A DNA stretch of 64,000 nucleotides, from contig OX344753.2 in the NCBI GenBank assembly GCA_947034885.2, forward strand, positions 25,684,347 through 25,748,346, in the 5' to 3' direction. Shown here one piece after another: positions 36,361 through 47,700 of the stretch; position 1 is the first letter of the stretch; each line of letters opens with the position of its first letter. A program made the position numbers and the translations under genes. This stretch comes from Thuidium tamariscinum (taxonomy: Eukaryota > Streptophyta > Bryopsida > Hypnales > Thuidiaceae). Under the pieces are notes generated by a model, which saw nothing but the letters and a program-made list of their open reading frames with translations, ran no database searches and was not told the DNA's origin.

Positions 36361-36815
36361 AGGTAGTATAGACCCTTTTTGAACACTTAAGGATCGATGC
36401 ATTATAGTTTCTTTTTCCAATAAATGAGATTTTGGCCACAACCAATGTCATAGGTGATAGTTAATGGAGTGATTAGTGACTACAATAGTAACTTCTACCT
36501 ATTGAATGTAAATCCATTGTTGGAATTGGCTTTTTTAGGTCCTAACATTGTAGCAATGTTAGAAAATATTATGACTACAATATTTTAGGTGAATAAGATG
36601 ACCATTATGGATACACCAATTTCTTGATTTTGTAGTTCATTGACTCTATTGAACCATGATGGGCAAGACACTTCAAAAATTCAAACCAAATTCATAGTTT
36701 GGTGAAAAATGTAATTTCAGTAGCTCTTACCATTGCCTCTGTGGAAATTAAAAACAAAATCACCAATGGCATGAGGACAAACTCTTAATTCTGCCCATGA
36801 TAGGCTGTTCTACCT
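36361..36815 (+). mobile_element. MITE family F
   Basis: It begins AGGTAGTATAGACCC and ends with the complement of AGGTAGAACAGCCTA. A second, older copy lies at 8101-8545. About 455 bp and non-coding. It shares its AGGTAG terminus with families D and G. Confidence 0.65.
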
Positions 36816-37641
36816 TATGGGATGAGTATGAAGACCTGCCGTTATCTTTTGTGAAAAAGATGAAAAATGTATTACTACTATTGTAATTGCAAAATGATAA
36901 GCGTGACGATGTAAGGAGATAACGTTGTATTCAAATAGCGCAGTCACTAGTGTACGGCATGATGCCTGTGATTGCCAAGTATTCTGCCTTGAATTTCTTA
37001 TCAAGGGAGCCAAGTGCTTTGCTTATAAATGTCATGTGCATTATTGACCCTTCCCTGAAATTCTGCAGATTCAAGCAGCTACGTTTTGCTGAAAGTAACA
37101 GGTAAGGTCACAAAAGAATACACCAATTCCTCAGAGTTGTCCTCAGAGTAGCTAAGATAGCGACAATCTAGGAAGAGCTGTCTTTGATTTATCCAGGACA
37201 GCAAGAATGTATGCTGGTCTATTCTGGATTCCATTCTATGTAAAACACTTTCCAAATGCCCCACTGCAGCCAAAAAATTCTGCAAAAATTCTGCCAAACT
37301 CTATACAAATTCTTTGGTGCTCCCATGGCGGTGCTGGCTGTCCAGATATTCAGAAACTCCGAAGTCATGAATGGCATTTCCGAGAGAGAAAGAGCTGCCA
37401 TGTATTCCAGGGAGTCGTTCCAATTCACACATGTGAAAAAATGGGGAATGAAAGTGGGCTACTGGATGCTCTCGAGCACTCAGTTAATGGACGTAATGCC
37501 AGGTCGTTCTACTCCATCAAGAGCGTGTATATCTTACCTTTAAATGAACTAAGGCTCAGAATGTGCAGAAGGTTAGAAGTCACTCAGACAGCAGTAACTG
37601 AGATTCCTTCATCTCCACAGCGACTGGGCATTTATTAATTC
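36816..37641. other. Region downstream of the HAD phosphatase gene
   Basis: More gene-like in composition from about 37000, with overlapping frames of up to 143 codons (37207-37638, plus strand) that show no recognisable domain. The right part should be the 3' UTR of the minus-strand HAD gene. Confidence 0.4.
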
Positions 37642-38636
37642 TCAATCCCGAGATGGTTGCACCACAGGCTGAGCATCCCCAACTGATTGCAAGTCATAGT
37701 TTTCCAACAAGAGAGCGTTGAGTTCCAACAAGCTCTGGATCTTGTGTGTCGGCACCTTGTCCTCCGTCAGCTCCGAGACGCTATACCGTCCCTGCTCGTC
37801 CAGCAGACACGTCCACGCCCCAGCCCGATTTCCACAAACGATGTCATCCGTAGCACTGTCCCCGACCATCATGACCTCCGAGGGACGGATGCCCCATACG
37901 TCGCAGATGTGCAGCAACGGTGCAGGGCTGGGTTTGAAGGGCGTGAATTCGCGACTCAGTGCAGGGCGGAAGCTCGGAAGGCCGAAGCGCAAGTGGAAGA
38001 AATCCACCGAGTCCTTCACGTTGCGCGTGATGAGGCCGCGGTGAACGCCACGAGCGTCCAGGAAGGACGAAACCTCCTTGGCGCCAGGCATGATCTGCAA
38101 CTTCTCGTGAGCATCCTTCTCGATCTCAGTGATGATGGCGTACGCTTGCACCTGCTCGTTTGACAATACATGGGTTCAATATTTTCAAGCGCAGGATTTC
38201 GCTACAACAAGAAGAAGACAAACATGAAGCAAATAGGAAACATAACATGAAGCAAATACGAAGCACACATGAAGCACACATGAAGCAACACGAAGCAAAT
38301 ATGTAGCCCACATGAAACATAGCATGCAGCAAACTGTCGGACTACCTGATTCTCCGAGCTCCAGGTGGAAATCTCGTGAAGGATGTCGATGGGGGAGTTA
38401 TTGACGACGCCCGGGTGGTCATCGCCCAAGACGCGGCGGTACATAAGGCGGAAGTCAATGCAAGGGACGGTGAGCGTGCCGTCCATGTCGAAGACGATCC
38501 CCTTCAAGGGCGGCTTGGGCGCTGCTCGTCCATTGCCCGTTGCCATTCCAACTACACCTCGTTGGGTGGGGACTACCACTGCTCGAGTGAAGCTTGACCG
38601 CATCAATCCCGTGGTTTGCATAACAGGATATAGCAC
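37642..38636 (-). CDS. Haloacid dehalogenase-like (HAD) phosphatase, organelle-type, 2 exons, 266 aa
   Basis: Exon 1 is 38636-38346 and exon 2 is 38151-37642, joined in phase 0 (ENQ|VQAYAII). All four HAD motifs are present: motif I GIVFDMDGTLT with nucleophile Asp50 and general acid Asp52; motif II GLITRN (Thr139); motif III Lys170 in TPFKPSP; motif IV MMVGDSATDD (about 193-200). The first 40 residues are basic and Ser/Thr-rich with few acids, as in a plastid or mitochondrial transit peptide. Overall layout (FKPSPAPLLHICDVWGI, TCLLDEQGRY) matches the plant clade of the Arabidopsis gene At2g33255, from memory. The substrate is unknown. The intron carries short tandem repeats. Confidence 0.93.
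38197..38335 (+). repeat. Short tandem repeats in the HAD gene intron
   Basis: About ten imperfect copies of a 10-14-base unit around 'acatgaagcaaa' fill most of the single intron of the HAD phosphatase gene. On the minus strand they leave the exon 1 frame open for about 48 codons into the intron. Confidence 0.8.
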
Positions 38637-38704
38637 ACTTCACATCACCTCGCCAACGAGCAATATTCTGCAGATGATCACCAATGCAGAGTAAGTACTT
38701 ATTC

Positions 38705-38895
38705 AGTAAATGGTAGATTTCAATGAAATTGGCACAGATTCATTGCCTGACTGAACCTCACATGGCCCAAAGGAAACCTCAGATCTATTCCAGTCCTCGC
38801 AATTAGAGAATTGTGCACTTGAGCGTCACAATTTAGGCGCTCTGAAACACGTGATTATAAACGAATGTGACCATGCCCTTAAATTCGTTATCTGG
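38705..38895. repeat. Second copy of the 2.5-kb dispersed repeat, upstream of the HAD gene
   Basis: It contains 'agatttcaatgaaattgg', 'cagattcattgcctgactga', 'aacctcagatct', 'cacttgagcgtca' and 'acgaatgtgaccatg', in the same order as in pectate lyase intron 1 (2458-2735). Ends not defined. Confidence 0.5.
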
Positions 38896-38984
38896 GCACT
38901 TAGCGTTCTTGCCTTTCAGAAATAGGGCACTGCCGAAAACTAAGAAATCTTAGAAAACTAAGGAAACTAACTCACTAATATTAG

Positions 38985-39476
38985 TTGGGTATTCCACCTA
39001 GCGAAGCCGTCACCTGGGCTAACTCTCTTTTCATAACTAAAAATGAAAATATTACCGAATCCGCTCCATGCTGTGCGAGTGCAACTGAAGGAAATTCAAG
39101 GGTAAAGAATTTTCAGAGCCACGAGAGTCTTGAAACATATTACGTGACGAATTTCTTCACAGAGAAGAGTTCAGCTGCCACTACTGAAATCGCAAGAACC
39201 CAAGCAAATAGGGTCTGCAAGCCAATCCGAAATTCCAACAGTGTTACCCAGATCGAAGAATCATTCCAAGCCAAGATTCATGCATACCTCAAAACATTCG
39301 CAATCCACAAGAGAGGGCAACTAAGCTCCACAGTCCACAGCGCTCCGGAGAAATCAATGGAGCTCCCTCGTCAGAGCTTCATTGATTCCCCACAATTCAA
39401 TGAAGGCTGCACAAGAATTTCGATTTCCGTGCACCGTAAGAATCTGAAGTTGGGGTCCGAGGGCAAATTGAAATGA
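38985..39476 (+). other. Unassigned 163-codon open frame
   Basis: The plus-strand frame is open for 163 codons but does not begin at a conventional ATG. It shows no domain, signal or membrane segment. It lies upstream of the divergent HAD gene. It may be chance, or an exon of an unrecognised transcript. Confidence 0.2.
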
Positions 39477-39570
39477 AGCTCATCAGGCACAGAGAACAGT
39501 GACGTCGACTTTGCTGGTGTAAACCTCCAAAATCCAAATGGCCGCATCACGACTACTGTAGTGGAGGGTC

Positions 39571-40324
39571 CCGGAGGGTCGGGGTGAACTGGCCCCCTCG
39601 CTCGGTAATTCCAGGGGTGCAAGTGCGCAGCGTTAAATCCTACCATCGAAGGTGGGCCAGCACGCTGGATTTACCGCAGGGAAAACACTGAAAGTTTTTA
39701 TTTTTTTATTTTCTAATTTTTTCAAATTCTGAATTCATATTTGTAATCAGAGATCCCAACTTTGCTGGGGGAGTTCAAAACAAACCAAAAAATCCAACAC
39801 AAAAATAAACCCTAAATCCTTGTCAACCCCTAGAAAAACTCAAGTTTTCCTTGTTGGGTCCACCTTTGATGGTAGGATTTAATGTTTTGGAGTGCAAGTA
39901 AAACAAAAAGCCCCCAATTTTGTGCTTATGTAATTTATCTTGTACCCTCCCCTAGCTAATGGCCAACTGATGAACTGGTGAACTGGCCCCTCGCTTGGCC
40001 ACTTGGGAAAATGCTAGAATTTTTTATTTTTGCAAATTCTGAATTCATATTTGCAATCAAAGGTCTCAAATTAGCTAATTTAGGTTGAAAGAAACTCGCC
40101 CCCTTGCTTGGCCACTCCAAGTAATTCCAGAGGTGCGAGTAAAACAAAAAAAACACTATTTTGTGCTTAACTAATTTACCTAGTTCAGTTCCCTGAGCGA
40201 ATTGGGGGCCTCTGACTGCAAATATGAATTCGAAATTTGGAAAAAAAATTATTTACAAAAAAATAAAAATTCCAGCGTTTTCCCAAGCGGCTGAGCGAGG
40301 GGTCAGTTCACCCGGCCATCCCGG
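39571..40324. mobile_element. Composite repeat with GC-rich terminal inverted repeats
   Basis: The outer ends 39571-39605 and 40291-40324 are inverted copies (ggggtgaactggccccctcg versus the complement of cgaggggtcagttcaccc). Further internal copies of the same word start at 39975 (gtgaactggcccctcgcttg) and 40100 (cccccttgcttggccactcc). 'caaattctgaattcatattt' occurs twice directly and once inverted. The block looks like two or more units fused, with family H inserted in the left one. Confidence 0.6.
39632..39882 (+). mobile_element. Family H MITE nested in the composite repeat
   Basis: Its ends are gTTAAATCCTACCATCgAAG and the complement of TTAAATCCTACCATCAAAGG, about 27 bp of inverted repeat. 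The word gtgcaagt lies on both sides (39618-39625 and 39893-39900), and the uninterrupted relative at 40131 reads gaggtgcgagtaaaac. That suggests an 8-11-bp TSD of Mutator type and true ends slightly outside the listed span. Confidence 0.7.
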
Positions 40325-41381
40325 AGTGGTCTCATACATCCTCAAATTTTTCTCAAATCAAGTTCATCCTCACTCATAGCCAAGGTTTTTTATTGGCAAA
40401 CTTTCACCAGGCCCCTTAAAGACCGAGAAAAATGTTTGAAAAAATAATGAAATCATCAATGAATCATTCAAAAGGATGCTAGATTTGTCAAAATTTGGAC
40501 AGAAAATACCATTATTAAATAATTTTGCGAATGAATATCCACATGTGGATGATTCTACCCATTTTTTCTTGACTTGCTTACATTCCACAATTTAAGTTTC
40601 TCTACCATCAAAAGAAAACTAGCTATCTTACAAGATGAGAATTTAATGCATTGTTTATTTGCAATGTATTTTATGTAAATATCATATGGATTTTGTATGT
40701 CTTAGATGATTTTTTGAGTTGTGGAATGGCGAGTCAATAATTGGATTCATACAATTCTCTCTTGTAAACTTGATCAAGGTTGTTAAATCTTAGAGGTTTG
40801 TATCTACATTAAGTCAAAAAGTAAGTGGAAGATGGGTTTATAATAACATGAAACTATTGTCACTCTTTCCAATCACCTTAAGCTATTTAGCAAAGAAAGA
40901 AAAAGGATACGGTTATGCTCTTTGTACAGTTTTCATGAAAATTTCATATTGATTCACCTACGTATGTGCTCACAAAACCTCTATATATTCAAAAGAAATT
41001 GATCTTCTCCATACAATAAATCTACCATTGAAAAAAATACGCAATTCATATGAACTTCAAAAATAAATTAGAAGTAGGTATTTTTTTTCATTTATCTTAA
41101 GTAGTGCAAAAATCAATCTTTGATGGAGTAATGCAATTGTTTACAATCTTACAAATGGATGAAAATAAAATCATTTATTGAAAAGAGTGTTTGTTCTTTC
41201 TAAAAGAAAGACTTTATGTTTAGAACAACAAATCAATTGAAAAATAGGAGAACATATCACTTAATATTCCCTAAAAAGATTACATTTCTTTTGAACAAAG
41301 TATTTCTCAAATAAAAAACGCTGATTGGAGGTCTTTTAGTTGTCTAAAGGGTTGAGTGTATGTTGCAACGTGAAAAAATGT
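40325..41381. other. AT-rich intergenic DNA
   Basis: No gene or clear repeat recognised. Confidence 0.45.
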
Positions 41382-41437
41382 AAGGTAAAAAAAATTCTAA
41401 AAGGTAAAAAAGGGTAAAAGGGTAAAAGGGTAAGAGA
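41382..41437 (+). repeat. GGTAAAA short tandem repeat upstream of TIC110
   Basis: Irregular copies of (a)ggtaaaa, ending as agggtaaaagggtaaaaggg, lie about 290 bases before the TIC110 start codon, within its likely promoter. Confidence 0.75.
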
Positions 41438-41723
41438 AGGAAGACGGAGCCTCGAGGTCAGTCTTTCTCCCGAAACCTATCCTTGCGACTTATCCACTCC
41501 CTTCACTCCCTTGTGTCCCAAGGTTTGGAGCTTTCTCTCGCAGCTCCTGCCACATGACGCCTACACTTCCTTCTCGCACTCTTTCGCAACCGCTTGGGTT
41601 TGCTTCTCCTCTCCGCTCGCAATCTCTTCTCAAGCAATCTCATCTCAAGCACTCTTTTGCTCGCTTGAGTCTTCTCCCATTTCCCCCGCTAGAGTAGGAA
41701 GCGCTTGCCCCCGAAGATTCACC

Positions 41724-44700
41724 ATGTTGGCTTCGCAAGCGCAGGCGCTTCTCGGCACCCCAACTTCGAATGGCATTCCCTCCTACACTGGCTTGGTGAA
41801 GAATTCCTCTCTCCCTCGCCGATTCAGCAAGCCCTTGCCATCTTCCCTGGGATTCCGTAACAGACGAAGATTTTCTTGCCGGGCGTTGGAGAAGCAGACG
41901 ACGTCGAAATCCTCGCCGAAGGTGAGCTTGTTCGGGGCGGAGCAGCAGCTTTCCGGGCCTCAGAAGGTGTTGGAAGGGTTACCTGCGCCCGCGAGGTACG
42001 TCTCGAGTGTAGCGATTGTGGCGGGGGCTTTGGCAGCTGGTTACTTCCTTGGAAAACAATATCGAGGGAATTATAATCAGGTGGCGGCTGTGGGAGGCGC
42101 GGTGGCGCTTGGGGCTGTAGGAGGGGCGGCTGTGGTTGGATTCAATGGGGCAGCGCCGCAGGTGGCTGCGGTGCAGCTCAGAAACTCGCTGGTGAATCAC
42201 GCGGATCCGACGAGTGTCACTCCGGCGGAAATTGACCAAATCGCGAAAAGGTTTGGACTCCTCGTCCTTGTTGTTTCGCTGTTTTCAGACGAGTTTGTTG
42301 TGGACTTCTAGGGTTTGGTGATTCGTTCTGGTTGTTGCTCCCGCGGAAATTGACCAAATTGCGAAAAGGTTTGGATTCCTCGTCCTGCGAGTCTTCGCTG
42401 TTTGAGATGAGTTTGGGCCTATCTAGGGCTTGGTGATTCATTGTGTCGTCACTCCAGCGGAAATTGACCAAATGGCTTGAAGGTTTAGCATCGTCCTCCT
42501 CCTCGTTTTCGCCATTTTCGAGGCGAGTTTGTGCATATCTAGGGTTTGGTAATTCATTCTCTTCGATGCAACTTCGCTGGTGAGGAACTGAAGTGTTCCG
42601 GGATTCTTAGGTCGCGGAGAATAGTACCGGGGAATTTGAGTGGTGATTGAATTCTGTGGAGGGTGCTTTGTGATGTGAGATTCCTGGTTGCTCGTGTTTG
42701 AGGTAGAGGCAGCTTGAGTGGCTGGAATGAGCAATTCAACGGAAGAGGGCGTTTCAAGGCTAATTATAGATAACGTGAGTAGATTAGCAAATTCAATTGA
42801 CGAAGATGAAATCTGGGCTTGCCACTTTTGGAGCGTCCATGAATATCTCATGAGTAGTAGTGTTCTCATGTAGTGTTCTAGAGTGGTCACTTGTCAACCA
42901 CTGTGCATTTGATATTGACAATGAATACGTATGGTACATCTGTTGGAGTATCCTTTCAGAAGACGAATGCCTGGGGTTCAGGGTTTTACGCCGACCTCTT
43001 TCGAACAATATTCGAGATGTGATGACGAGAGAGAAAGTCTCTGATTAGTCTTTACTGCGAAGTCATGTATCTGCTCTGAGTCAGTCTGACTGATATGATA
43101 AGAATGCACACATCAGGCTGACTATGGTAGGGACCCTATTTTCATGGCTTTCAGTTGTTTCGAGTATTTTTCATTAGTGGATTGGACCTTTTCGGTGGAT
43201 AAAATTGGAGAGGATGCCAACGTGCTCAAATATGTACTATGTATTTGGACGCTCCTTGTGAGCAGTTATGAATTTTGGAGATTTGAAGTAGTAGGGTGCT
43301 GTAAATTTGAAGGAGTGGGTCTTAATGAAGGGCACACAACTCCTATTGAGCCATTGCATCTTAGATGGAAGCATCTGAGACTGATGAAGCATGAAAGTAT
43401 CTCATACTTACAAGTCATGCGGTTGGATGACACTTTCATCAGAAATTGATGACTTTTCAACCCACAGGAAAGGGACCTCAGGCAAACGGGTTCCCTTCCT
43501 TAGTTCTATACTGTTGAAGTTACTGGAGTGTGTGCACTTTAATTTAGAGCTGGGATTGAGGATCTAACTGCAATCATTTTGGCTTATCGATCGATTGCAG
43601 ATATGGTGTGAGTAGGCAAAACGAGAGGTTCAATGCCGAAATCAAGGACTTGTATGCGAGTTACGTCACGGGGATCTTGCCGCCTGGGAATGAGGATTTG
43701 AAGGGAGATGAAGTTGAAAAAATTATTGCATTCAAAACTGCTTTGGGTTTGGATGATCCGGATGCGGCCGCCATGCACATCGAGGTATAATTCACCTTCT
43801 TTATGTATTTTCAGCTCGTGTTTTCATTTAGGAAAATTCCTTGCCATGCACGCTCTAAATCTTAGGTCTATTATTCCCAACATGACTGTTATCTCAAAAA
43901 AGCCTTAGTAGGTTAGAATTTTTACTAACTAACGGGCCACTATAAATTTCACCGTGGCAAGCAAAGAGCTTGAGATAATAAAGAAGTCCTACACCTTGAT
44001 TGGTGCAAGTATTTTTTATTCGTTTCATCTTGTTCTGTCAATATTGACTTACACTAAGACACACGACGAGTTGACGCTTTCGTGGCTACTATTTGGCATG
44101 CTAAAAAGTTTTGGAGTAAGAAAGTTTCAAACTTCGCTTTTGAGGTTTATTGGACTCTGGTTAACCGCAAATGCATCGTGAGGCGTCATAAATGCAATGG
44201 ATCCTTTTCAGCTTTCTGTCCCTGCTAGTTGCCCATGACGTTGGTTCTGATTTTAAACTTGTTATCCGATCGATCTGTTTGGAAGCTGCAAGTGGAGTTC
44301 AATGAGGTTTAACGCTTTAATTCAATATCGAACTTGTTGTCGCTTTGCAGATTGGCAGACGGCTATTTAGGCAGCGTATGGAAACCGGTGATCGTGAAGG
44401 TGCCGTTGAGGAGCGCAGGGTACGCAGTGGATTTTATATTTTGTGTTACACTTCTGTGCAAATTTTGGCCTTTGCGAGGTCAATGTTTTCATTGGTATTC
44501 GTGACCTCGTATTTGTATAGTGCAACATCACTCAGCCGTTGTCGGAGCCAATTGCTATGAACTCTAACTAAATGAGAGTAACAATAAGAAATAAGTGCTT
44601 GTTCAATTCTTTGCACTTATATGTAGGCTGAAATTTCTCGTTTTGACTACTTGCAGACATTCCAGAAGTTGGTATATGTATCAACTTTGGTATTTGGCGA

Positions 44701-47700
44701 GGCTTCGAAGTTTCTACTCCCATGGAAGCGGGTTTTCAAAGTGACAGATTCTCAGGTCAACCGCTGATGTCTCATTTAGCCCAATTTTTGGATGTAATTC
44801 AACAGTTCGCAAAAAAATTACGATATGCTTTACTGAAAGTGGACGCTTTCAGGTTGACGTGGCAGTTCGGGATAATGCACAGCGGCTCTTTAGTAGACAT
44901 CTTAGCACAGTTGGCCCGGGTAAGCTTCTGCATCTTTTTCTGGTGCAGTGCATTGTACCCTGAAGATCACATCCGTTGACATGTTGAGTTGTGTAAAGGA
45001 AGATGTAGGTCATACCGCCTTACGGATGTTTGACCTCAGTACTATACGTAAAATATACGCATAGGTACGGTTTTGCATAGGAAGAAAGTGCCTGCATGTT
45101 GGTCAACTCTTCTGTCGTTACTTTTTTCCTTGACGCGGTTATTCTGATCTGCTCTTAGGACTTAGCACGCAGGTGTACCTTATTACGTAACTGTCTGAGA
45201 GTCCTCGTACATGGGCACGAATATCTCGAGGGTCCAATACTAAGAAACATGTCAAATGTCTGTTGTAGATTTCGACGTTCAGCGGATCAAGGAGTTGAGA
45301 AAAGCTCAGCTTAAACTGAAACTCACTGATGAGGTGATATGCTTTCACAACTTTTAAATCTGACACCGAATTTCGCTAATTTTTTGCACATGTTTTGAGA
45401 AGTTTGCAGTATGAGTAAGTTCTTATCAAGCTGTTTTTGCGCATCAATGATTATCAATATATTGGGAAAGGGGGTGGACGGCCGTTTACCCCTATTGCTT
45501 TAAACAGCATTCACGAAGCAGACTGGATGTAATATTGAAGGTTGTATAGTTGTTATGGAATAATATGGTAGTAGTTTTAGTGTCGGTCCTGCAATCTCTA
45601 GTTATTACAAGTGGTACCTAGAATGAACAGGCCTTTAATTTACGTCAATTCGGAGAAAGATGATTGGAGTTATTCTTCTTTTCTTCTTTTATGGAATAGT
45701 ATGGAAAGAGAGTGCACATGGCTTTGTGAACTTTGAAGGAATTTGATGCGCTAGTACTTCTCTCTCCTCATTGTTCCTGGCGATTCGTCAAACTTGATTG
45801 ACGCTGTAGATTCAAAAAAAAATTAGTTCATTTAAGTGTAGGTGACAGATTGACTGATGATGGCTGTCTTTTGTTGAAGGTTGCCGCTGAGGTTTTCAGA
45901 TCACATGTGCAAAAGCAACTTGAAGAACACATTAAGGCTGCCATGGAAGTATTCAAGTCTCGGGCTCGTATTAAGTGTGTTTACTCGCCTCCTGCTTAGG
46001 GTTTTATTTTTTGTTGTTGCATATTTTTGACATTTATCCCTGCTGCTTGAATTGATTAATTGACCTTAGTCCTAGAATTAAGGAAGCTTCAATTGAGCAC
46101 TCTCAATATTTTCTACTTTTCTCAAGAGAACCTGCATGGTCTCGGAGGGTTGACATGCGAAATATTTATTGTTACACAGAGACACTGCGAAAATAGTGAG
46201 GGAGCTGGACCAGGCATTGGCCTTCAATGAGAAATTGGGTGCTATTGCATCTGAAGCGGATGCTGGTGATCTTGTTCCCGGAATTGGCCCAATAAGTGTG
46301 CTAGGTGAGCCCATACTTTTTGTGTTGCCAAATTTGACATCATTGGAATGAGAAATAATCTCGGTGGAGACGTGGGGTTGTGGCTGCTTCGGCATGAGTG
46401 ATCTTGCTGCTTCTTGCATTTTCTAGATGTTTAATTGAACGCGTGTGCGATTGTATTTCAGGTGGACATTTTGAATCCGATCGGCAAATGGATGATCTTA
46501 AACAATTATACCGCATATACCTGACTGAGGCATTTGCTGGTGGCAAACTGGAGGCAGATAAGGTACAGATCCTGACCTAACTGTGAATATAGAGTGAGGG
46601 ACCCTATAGTTTTGTTGTATCGATTGGTAACAGTTGGTGATCGGTGGATGGAAGACTGCAATATTTTCTGTTGGGTATTTGATCCTGCATGTGCACTGGA
46701 GCACGTATTTGTAATATTTGGAGAGTTTCGCCCAGAAACCTACTGAATGTTAGGGATTGTGGAACAGGTAGTTGCACTAGGCCAGCTGAGAAACACCTTT
46801 GGAATGGGCAAACGGGAGGCTGAAGATGTTCTGCAAGAAGTCACTGTGAAGATATACAGGCGCATGTTGGCTAAAGCAGTGCAGAATGGTGACCTGGACG
46901 CTGCACCAAGCAAAGCCGTGTTCCTTCAAAACCTTTGTGACACTCTGCAGTTTGATCCTGCTAAAGCTGGTGAAGTCCACACAGGTACCGTCATCACACT
47001 CATCCTGGTTAAATTTCAGATGATAAATCCGGACTAGAGTTTTTTTCAGTGTCTCGATTTCACCCAGTCTCTGCGGGTGGAAGCCCAATTCTGACTGTAT
47101 CAATGTGGTAGGAAGCATGTATGACTGTTCTAGTTTTGGGGAAGTAAGTTCTCTGGAACTGTGGATCGTGCAGAAATTTACAGGAACAAACTGGAGCAGT
47201 GTGTCGCGGATGGCACTTTGGATGATGTGGACGTCAAGAATTTGTTGAGGCTACGTGTGCTTTTATGTCTTCCGCAACAAGTTGTTGATAAGAGCCATGC
47301 TGAAATATGCGGACGCATCTTCACGAAGGTACTTGCCTGGGGTTGCCATTTGTGTAAACTTCCTGGATTTAAGTCAATATTCTTCTATTGTCTAAACAGC
47401 ATTAGAAGAAAGGTCCCTGAGTTCTCTTAGCTCTCAAGTAGTTCACCATTAATGTGTCGAAAAGTACACCATTCAAGTTTCAGAGGTCCTTTTTGTCACA
47501 TTGTACATCTGTCATGTCATTATGCAAATCCATTGTTCTTTATGGTTTATACAATAGTAAATATAGGGAACTAAGAGTCTTGAATAACTCCGGAATTTTT
47601 CTTTAGTGTTATGGACGTTTTCACAGCTTAGCCTATCATGATTTATAATTTCATTATTTCGACGATGGTGCAGACTGTGGACGATGCCATCAGTGCTGGT

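Noticed and set aside
37207-37638. 143-codon frame next to the HAD gene
   Set aside because: Unrecognisable peptide in the expected 3' UTR region of the minus-strand gene; several overlapping frames are equally open.
37687-38163. 158-codon plus-strand frame
   Set aside because: It is antisense to exon 2 of the HAD phosphatase, which carries all four catalytic motifs.
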